From positions 1-56,931 of the forward strand of contig JAKFUZ010000010.1 in assembly GCA_021732445.1 (NCBI GenBank): a stretch of DNA of 56,931 bases. The letters are read 5' to 3'. Source of the stretch: Sphingomonas sp. GTDB lineage: Bacteria > Pseudomonadota > Alphaproteobacteria > Sphingomonadales > Sphingomonadaceae. The translations under genes and the position numbers were made by a program. This document shows, one piece after another, positions 52,156-56,931 of this stretch (position 1 is its first letter; the number at the start of each line of letters is the position of its first letter). A model generated the notes under the pieces. It ran no database searches. It had not been told where the DNA came from and was given only the letters and a program-made list of their open reading frames with translations.

Positions 52156-53385
52156 ATGATTGCTAAGGGTTCTTGCAGGCTCATGCATGGTCTGCTGGCG
52201 GGCGCGTCGCTTGTGTTGCCAGCGCTTGCCCATGCGCAGACCGCGCCGACAACGTCCCCCGACCGCGTAACGCAGCTCAGCTTTTCGTTCGATGCCCGGT
52301 ACGACACCAATATTGCGCGGGCAAATGCGGCACAGGCCGCGTCGCGCGGTCTTGCGCTGGCTGACCAGCGGTTTACGCCAAGCGCCCAGTTGACGATCAC
52401 ACGCTCGCCCGGCCCGACCCACCTGACCGTCACTGCCGATGTCGGCTATGCCTTCCATCGCAACAACACGCTGCTCAACCGCGAACGGCTGGCCTTTGGC
52501 GGCGACCTGGGCATTGATGTTGGCCCGTGCACCTTTTCCGTCTTGCCGCGCTATCAGCGCCGGCAAAGCGACCTGGCCGAAATTCAGCCGACCGATACGC
52601 CCGGCGCCAACAGCGTGCGCAACACCGAAGCCACGCAGGATTATGAAGGGCGCGTCGCGTGCGGGAGCAAGATCGGCATCCGCCCTTATGGCAATATCGA
52701 GCGGGTCATCGGCGACAACGCCAATATCCGGCGGCAGGTTTCCAATTATCGCACCACGCGCTATGGCGGCGGCATCAGCTATTCAAATCCCAATCTGGGT
52801 GATTTTTCACTCGGCTATGTTCGCGACCAGACGCGTTATCCGTTGCGCCCCTCGGTGTTTGGCCGGGGGTTCGAATCGGAAACCTATCTGTTCAATGCCT
52901 CACGCCAGATCGGCGCCAATCTCACGGCATCCGGCAATGTCGGCTATGTCCGGCTGGCGCCGTCGGGCCTCAACGTGCAGGGGTTCAACGGCTTTTCGTG
53001 GAAAGCCGACATCGTCCTCACCCCCACCCCCGACCTGCAGCTTTCGGCCTCGATTGAGCGCAACGTCCAGCCCTCGCTCAACGTCGATGCGCTATATGTG
53101 GTTGGCCGCAATTATGAAGGCGCCGCGAGCTACGCCATCAACGACCGGATGACATTGAAGCTGTCCGGCCTTGTTCAGCCGCGCAACTATCGCGGTTCGG
53201 GCACCTCGCTTGGCCAGCTTCTGGTCAATGACGTTCGCCAGTCAATTGGCGGTGAGCTGACGTTCCGGACATCATCCCGCCTCTCTTTTGCGCTGAACAC
53301 GGGCTATCAGCGGCGCAATGCCGACGGCACGTTTTTTGATTATAGCGCCGTATTCGGCGGTTTGACCGCGCATTTGACCCTGTAA
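52156..53385 (+). CDS. Outer-membrane beta-barrel protein of the exopolysaccharide locus
   Basis: A 409-residue protein with a signal peptide (LMHGLLAGASLVLPALAHAQ, cut after AHA) and a long run of amphipathic beta strands with aromatic girdles, ending in a final strand TAHLTL. Features such as FDARYDTNIARANAAQ and GYAFHRNNTLLNRERLAFGG fit the outer-membrane barrels found between FrhB-like and Wza-like genes of exosortase loci, which probably help export or retain polymer. ATG at 52156 follows GGGGGA closely; ATG at 52132 is an alternative. Confidence 0.82.
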   Translation: MIAKGSCRLMHGLLAGASLVLPALAHAQTAPTTSPDRVTQLSFSFDARYDTNIARANAAQAASRGLALADQRFTPSAQLTITRSPGPTHLTVTADVGYAFHRNNTLLNRERLAFGGDLGIDVGPCTFSVLPRYQRRQSDLAEIQPTDTPGANSVRNTEATQDYEGRVACGSKIGIRPYGNIERVIGDNANIRRQVSNYRTTRYGGGISYSNPNLGDFSLGYVRDQTRYPLRPSVFGRGFESETYLFNASRQIGANLTASGNVGYVRLAPSGLNVQGFNGFSWKADIVLTPTPDLQLSASIERNVQPSLNVDALYVVGRNYEGAASYAINDRMTLKLSGLVQPRNYRGSGTSLGQLLVNDVRQSIGGELTFRTSSRLSFALNTGYQRRNADGTFFDYSAVFGGLTAHLTL

Positions 53386-53412
53386 ACGCGTTTGATGGGA
53401 ACTGATTTTGCT

Positions 53413-54261
53413 ATGATGGCTTTCACCCGATTTGTTCGCCCCGCAATGGTGGCGCTCGCCATGGTCATGGCAACCGGCGCGGTGGCACAAAAGGCGGCGC
53501 CCCCCGCTCCTGCGGCTGCCCCCGCCACCAAGCCCGACCAGCCAGCGACGCTCACGCTGAACGATGGCTATGTGCTTGGCATCGGCGATATCGTTGAAGT
53601 GGCGGTGCTGGGGCGCGAGGAGTTTCATCCGCGCGTGCAGGTACAGACCGATGGCACCATTCAATTGCCGCTGCTCCATTCGGTGAAAGCGGCCGACCTG
53701 ACAGTGCTCCAGCTCCGGGATTCGGTGCGCGACCTGTTGAAAACGGGCGGCTATTATACCGATCCTGTCGTGAGCGTGGTGGTGGCCACCTTCGCCAGCC
53801 GCTATGTCACCGTGCTCGGTGAGGTGGCGCAGCCCGGCCTGCTGCCGGTTGATCGCGCTTATCGTATCTCCGAAATTCTCGCCCGGGTGGGTGGCGCGCG
53901 CGCCACGGGTGATGACGAGGTTCAGTTGCGCCGGGCAAATGGCGACGAAATGAAGCTGCAGGTCAGTGACATCGCCAGCGGCGGGCCTGACAAGGACCCG
54001 TTCGTCAATCCCGGCGACAAGATCTTCATTGCCGCAGCGCAAGTTTTTTACATTTATGGGCAAGTGTCGTCGCCGGGCTCGTTTCGCATCGAGCGTGGCA
54101 TGACCTATCGCATGGCACTTGCACGCGGCGGCGGATTAACCGCCCGGGGATCAGAAAAGCGCATAAAAGTTTTCCGTGGGGGCCAGCAGATCAAGAAGAT
54201 TGACCTTTCGGGAAAGGTGCAGGGCGGAGATACGATAGTCATAGGCGAGCGCTTCTTCTGA
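53413..54261 (+). CDS. Wza-like polysaccharide export lipoprotein-family protein
   Basis: About 282 residues with a signal peptide (MVMATGAVAQKAAPPAPAAA). The poly_export domain begins DGYVLGIGDIVEVAVLGREE, and SLBB beta-grasp domains follow: YVTVLGEVAQPGLLPVDRAY and FYIYGQVSSPGSFRIERGMT. It forms the outer-membrane/periplasmic channel for polymer. No lipobox Cys is evident, unlike E. coli Wza. ATG at 53413 or 53416 is likely; the open frame starts slightly earlier. Confidence 0.9.
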   Translation: MMAFTRFVRPAMVALAMVMATGAVAQKAAPPAPAAAPATKPDQPATLTLNDGYVLGIGDIVEVAVLGREEFHPRVQVQTDGTIQLPLLHSVKAADLTVLQLRDSVRDLLKTGGYYTDPVVSVVVATFASRYVTVLGEVAQPGLLPVDRAYRISEILARVGGARATGDDEVQLRRANGDEMKLQVSDIASGGPDKDPFVNPGDKIFIAAAQVFYIYGQVSSPGSFRIERGMTYRMALARGGGLTARGSEKRIKVFRGGQQIKKIDLSGKVQGGDTIVIGERFF

Positions 54262-54290
54262 AGTTGAAAGATTGAAAAGGTTTTGTACCA

Positions 54291-55637
54291 ATGAGTATTT
54301 ATCAATTTTTCGCAATATTTTGGGCACGCCGCTGGTTGATCGTCTTAAGCACGCTTCTATGCTTCACCGGCGCCATCATGATCGCCAAGCTGCTGCCTCC
54401 TCGCTATGAGTCAGAATCGCGCCTCATGCTTGACATCGTCAAGCCCGATCCCGTGACCGGCGAAGTTGTCGCGTCGCAATTCGCCCGGGCTTATGTAAAA
54501 ACCCAGGTTGAGCTGATCCGCGATTATCGCATCGCCGGCCAGGTCGTTGATGACCTGGGCTGGGAGAAATCGCCGGTGCTCGCGGCGCGCTACGCCGCGC
54601 GGGCGGGGTCAGATACCCGCGACTTCCGGCGTTGGCTGGCGCAGCTCGTCATTGACAATACCGATGTGAAGCTGATCGAAGGCAGCAACATTCTTGAAAT
54701 CAGCTATACCGGGTCATCGCCCGAGTCCGCGCGCAAAGTGGCCGACACCATCCGCAAAGCCTATGTCGATCAGGCGGTGTCGCTGCGCCGGGAAGATGCG
54801 CAGAACAATGCCGACTGGTTCCGCACCCAGGCCAGCCGAATCCGCGAACTGCTGACCGCGGCGGAAAAGCGCAAGGCCGATTTTGAACGGGCAAACAACA
54901 TCATTCTGGGCGAAGACGGGCAATCGGACACTGATTCCACGCGCCTGTCCGCACTGGCGGCTTCGGCGCCAGCGCAGGGCACCTCGGTCGTGACCCCGCC
55001 CGCCGCCGTGGCGCAGCCAACCGAATCGCCGCAGCTTGCCCAGGCCAATGCCGCCGTTGCCGCGGCCGAGCGCGTGCTCGGGCCAAACAACCCCGACCTC
55101 ATCAACCTGAAGCGGCAGCGCGATGCCATCGCCGCCTCGCTGCCGGTGTCCGCCCCGGTATCCGCGCCGCGCGTGGTGACGACGGGTCCGTCAATCGGCG
55201 CGCTATACAGCGCCCAGCAGGCCAAGGTGCTGGCGCAACGCGGCAAGGTTACCGAAGCGCGCCAGCTTGCCGCCGACGTTGCCGTGCTGCGCGGGCAATA
55301 TCTCAAAACGGCCTCGCGCTCCGCTGACCTGGCGCAGCAGGGGGAAGCCACTGAATCGGGCATGACGCTGCTGGGCAACGCCGTGGCGCCCGCCAGCCCC
55401 AGCTTCCCGCGCTGGCCGCTCATTATCATCGGGTCGCTTGGGCTGGGCTTTGCGCTGGGGATTATCATGGCGCTGCTCATCGAACTGTTCAGCCGCAAGG
55501 TGCGCGGGATCGACGATCTGCGGATGGAAGGGGTGCCGGTTATCGGGGTGATGGCCAGGCCCTTGCTTCGCCGCTCCGGGCCACGCCGGTTCCTGTCGCT
55601 GCCTGGCAGGCGCCGCAATGAAGAGGCCTATGCATGA
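54291..55637 (+). CDS. Wzz/Wzc-type chain-length determinant (GNVR) protein
   Basis: A 448-residue inner-membrane co-polymerase. N-terminal helix (WARRWLIVLSTLLCFTGAIM), a long periplasmic part with a coiled-coil stretch (RIRELLTAAEKRKADFERAN) and the family-type LGPNNPDLINLKRQRDAIAA, and a C-terminal helix (WPLIIIGSLGLGFALGIIMA) followed by a basic tail RRFLSLPGRRRNEEAYA. It sets polymer length with the next gene product. Stop overlaps that gene (ATGA). Confidence 0.92.
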   Translation: MSIYQFFAIFWARRWLIVLSTLLCFTGAIMIAKLLPPRYESESRLMLDIVKPDPVTGEVVASQFARAYVKTQVELIRDYRIAGQVVDDLGWEKSPVLAARYAARAGSDTRDFRRWLAQLVIDNTDVKLIEGSNILEISYTGSSPESARKVADTIRKAYVDQAVSLRREDAQNNADWFRTQASRIRELLTAAEKRKADFERANNIILGEDGQSDTDSTRLSALAASAPAQGTSVVTPPAAVAQPTESPQLAQANAAVAAAERVLGPNNPDLINLKRQRDAIAASLPVSAPVSAPRVVTTGPSIGALYSAQQAKVLAQRGKVTEARQLAADVAVLRGQYLKTASRSADLAQQGEATESGMTLLGNAVAPASPSFPRWPLIIIGSLGLGFALGIIMALLIELFSRKVRGIDDLRMEGVPVIGVMARPLLRRSGPRRFLSLPGRRRNEEAYA

Positions 55638-56353
55638 GCGACACCACGGTACAGGCGCCCGTGCGCTCGCTGGCGACGACCACGCCACCAGTCACGCCCA
55701 ACACCGTGCTGGCGCGAGCGACCCCGACCGGCAACCTCGCAATCGCGCTGTCGCCCGACGGTGTGGCGGCCGAGTCGATCCGCTCGGCGCGCGCGCATCT
55801 TATCGCGCAACATCTGCGCGATGGCCGCCGGTCGCTGGCGGTGTGTGCGCCCGCCCAGGGTGCCGGGTGCAGCTTTGTTGCGGCCAATCTGGCTGCCGCA
55901 ATCGCACAGACCGGGATGAAGGTGCTGCTGATCGACGCAAATTTTCGCGATCCGTCAGTCGGTAGTTATTTCCGCACCGAACGCCCGAGCGCCGGCCTTT
56001 ATGAGTGCCTGGCAGACCCGTCCCTGCCGATTGGCTCCGTCGTAAATGAAGACCCCATTCCCAATCTGTCGGTGATTTTTGCCGGCCAGCCCGGGCCGGA
56101 ACCACAGGAAATGCTGGGCGGTGGCGTGTTCAAGCTGTTCATGGAACAGTGCATGCGCGACTATGACCTGACCATAGCCGACACCCCGCCTGGCAACCGC
56201 TTTGCCGATGCGCGCCGCGTGGCCTCCGTCATGCGCTATGCGATGATCGTCACGCGGCGCAACCACACCTATCTGCGCGACGTAAAGACAATGGTCGCCG
56301 AGTTGACGGCGGACCGGGCACGCGTCATCGGCACGTATCTGAATGACTATTGA
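55634..56353 (+). CDS. CpsD/BY-kinase-like P-loop protein with altered Walker A
   Basis: A 239-residue MinD-like protein of the bacterial tyrosine kinase type that partners Wzz-like proteins. Walker A position CAPAQGAGCSFVAANLA has Cys79 where the invariant Lys of G-x-G-K-S/T is expected. Walker A' is VLLIDANFRDPS (Asp101) and Walker B-like DLTIADTPPGN is kept. The C-terminus has only two Tyr (GTYLNDY) rather than a long Tyr cluster. ATP hydrolysis or autokinase activity is therefore doubtful; it could be a structural regulator. It overlaps the exosortase gene by 11 bp. Confidence 0.85.
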   Translation: MSDTTVQAPVRSLATTTPPVTPNTVLARATPTGNLAIALSPDGVAAESIRSARAHLIAQHLRDGRRSLAVCAPAQGAGCSFVAANLAAAIAQTGMKVLLIDANFRDPSVGSYFRTERPSAGLYECLADPSLPIGSVVNEDPIPNLSVIFAGQPGPEPQEMLGGGVFKLFMEQCMRDYDLTIADTPPGNRFADARRVASVMRYAMIVTRRNHTYLRDVKTMVAELTADRARVIGTYLNDY

Positions 56354-56931
56354 GGTTGCCGATCACGCCACAACATTTGCACCCGCGCCGAGATTGTTGC
56401 GGCTAGCGGATCACTGGCCGTTGCTCGCCGGGCTGGCGGCGATGGCCGTGCCGACCTTTGCGCGGCTGGGCCAACAAAGCTGGTCGACCGAGGCCGGCGC
56501 GCATGGCCCGCTTGTGCTGGCAACGGGCCTGTGGCTGCTGGTGCAGCACCGCGAGGAGCTGGAGGCGCGGCGCACGCCTGCCTCCCCGGTGCTGCTCGCC
56601 ATTGGCCTGGCCGTCGCGTTTATTGGCTATGCCTTTGGTCGCGCTTTCGATTTTCTAAGCATCGAGGCGATGGGTCTGTATGGCTGCTTTGCGCTCATCA
56701 CCTATCGGCTAGTCGGGTTGCGCGCGATGCTGGCGTGCGGATTTCCCTTTGCCTATCTGTTGTTCATGGTGCCGCCGCCGGGGTGGCTGATTGACTATAT
56801 CACCGGCCCGCTGCGGATATTTGTGTCGCAGGCGGCCGAGGCTATCCTGCTTCCCTTTGGCTATCCGCTGGCACGCGAGGGCGTGACCCTTGTTGTCGGC
56901 CAATATCAGTTGCTCGTCGAAGAGGCCTGCT
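56343..56931 (+). CDS. Exosortase, N-terminal 196 residues (partial, possibly XrtV type)
   Basis: Runs off the window edge without a stop. ATG at 56343 lies inside the end of the CpsD-like gene (TGA at 56351-56353). The protein is polytopic (PLLAGLAAMAVPTFARL, PVLLAIGLAVAFIGYAF, YGCFALITYRLVGL). It carries exosortase features: WSTEAGAHGPLVLATGLWLL, FPFAYLLFMVPPPGWLIDYI and the final QLLVEEAC, the start of the catalytic E-x-C-S-G box, with Cys196 as nucleophile. Exosortases cleave PEP-CTERM-type sorting signals. The subtype is a guess from the N-terminal pattern; the catalytic Arg and His lie outside. Confidence 0.88.
   Translation, partial: MTIEVADHATTFAPAPRLLRLADHWPLLAGLAAMAVPTFARLGQQSWSTEAGAHGPLVLATGLWLLVQHREELEARRTPASPVLLAIGLAVAFIGYAFGRAFDFLSIEAMGLYGCFALITYRLVGLRAMLACGFPFAYLLFMVPPPGWLIDYITGPLRIFVSQAAEAILLPFGYPLAREGVTLVVGQYQLLVEEAC

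Noticed and set aside
1..56931. tRNA, rRNA or known riboswitch genes
   Set aside because: Intergenic gaps are short and none showed tRNA-like arms or recognisable riboswitch cores by eye; a covariance-model scan would be needed to exclude small RNAs.

Overview
The window comes from a GC-rich, Gram-negative alphaproteobacterium that makes bacteriochlorophyll a. The combination of a puf/bch/crt cluster with spheroidene-type carotenoid genes, DUF3422, an exosortase-linked exopolysaccharide locus and Sphingomonas-style proteins suggests an aerobic anoxygenic phototroph of the Sphingomonadales. That taxonomic placement is inference; no rRNA gene is present.

Layout. 1-1064: the tail of an IS3-family element inserted into a gene for a large outer-membrane/surface protein, of which only the barrel end remains. 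1145-6598: housekeeping genes (glutamine-dependent NAD synthetase, a flavin monooxygenase translationally coupled to an ATP-grasp enzyme, DUF3422). 6725-24597: a photosynthesis gene cluster. It holds crtD, a small membrane protein gene, the minus-strand series crtF / bchC-X-Y-Z / pufB-A-L-M-C, crtC, bchI-D-O and tspO. Four TGT-N12-ACR sites of the PpsR/CrtJ type lie upstream of bchC (two, 8 bp apart), between crtF and crtC, and between bchI and tspO. 24594-29399: cytochrome c maturation genes ccmC-D-E-F-G-H-I, tightly overlapping; they supply the haem ligation that PufC needs. ccmA and ccmB are not in the window. 29546-30319: a SleB-type cell wall hydrolase. 30365-40226: a type II secretion operon (gspE-F-G-H-I-J-L-M-C-D-K). 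40870-42495: a secreted vanadium-haloperoxidase-like protein behind an AT-rich intergenic region. 42721-46835: a small secreted protein, a small membrane protein and a phage/gene-transfer-agent-like spike base plus an 881-residue spike carrying an SGNH esterase domain. 47125-56931: an exopolysaccharide/exosortase locus (sugar transferase, fused Alg14-Alg13 glycosyltransferase on the opposite strand, EpsD-like isomerase, FrhB-like iron-sulfur protein, outer-membrane barrel, Wza-, Wzc- and CpsD-like proteins, and an exosortase cut off by the window edge at its catalytic Cys).

The most unusual object is PufC. The tetrahaem reaction-centre cytochrome, an inner-membrane lipoprotein, carries a complete C-terminal OmpA-type peptidoglycan-binding domain, so the photosynthetic core may be anchored to the cell wall. 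Other items worth a second look are the orphan spike module beside the exopolysaccharide genes, a CpsD-type kinase lacking the Walker A lysine, a pentapeptide-repeat small ORF, tspO sharing a PpsR-type site with bchI, and three convergent gene pairs that interlock through the same CTAG overlap. Almost all operonic junctions are 1-17 nt overlaps, which fixes many start codons.
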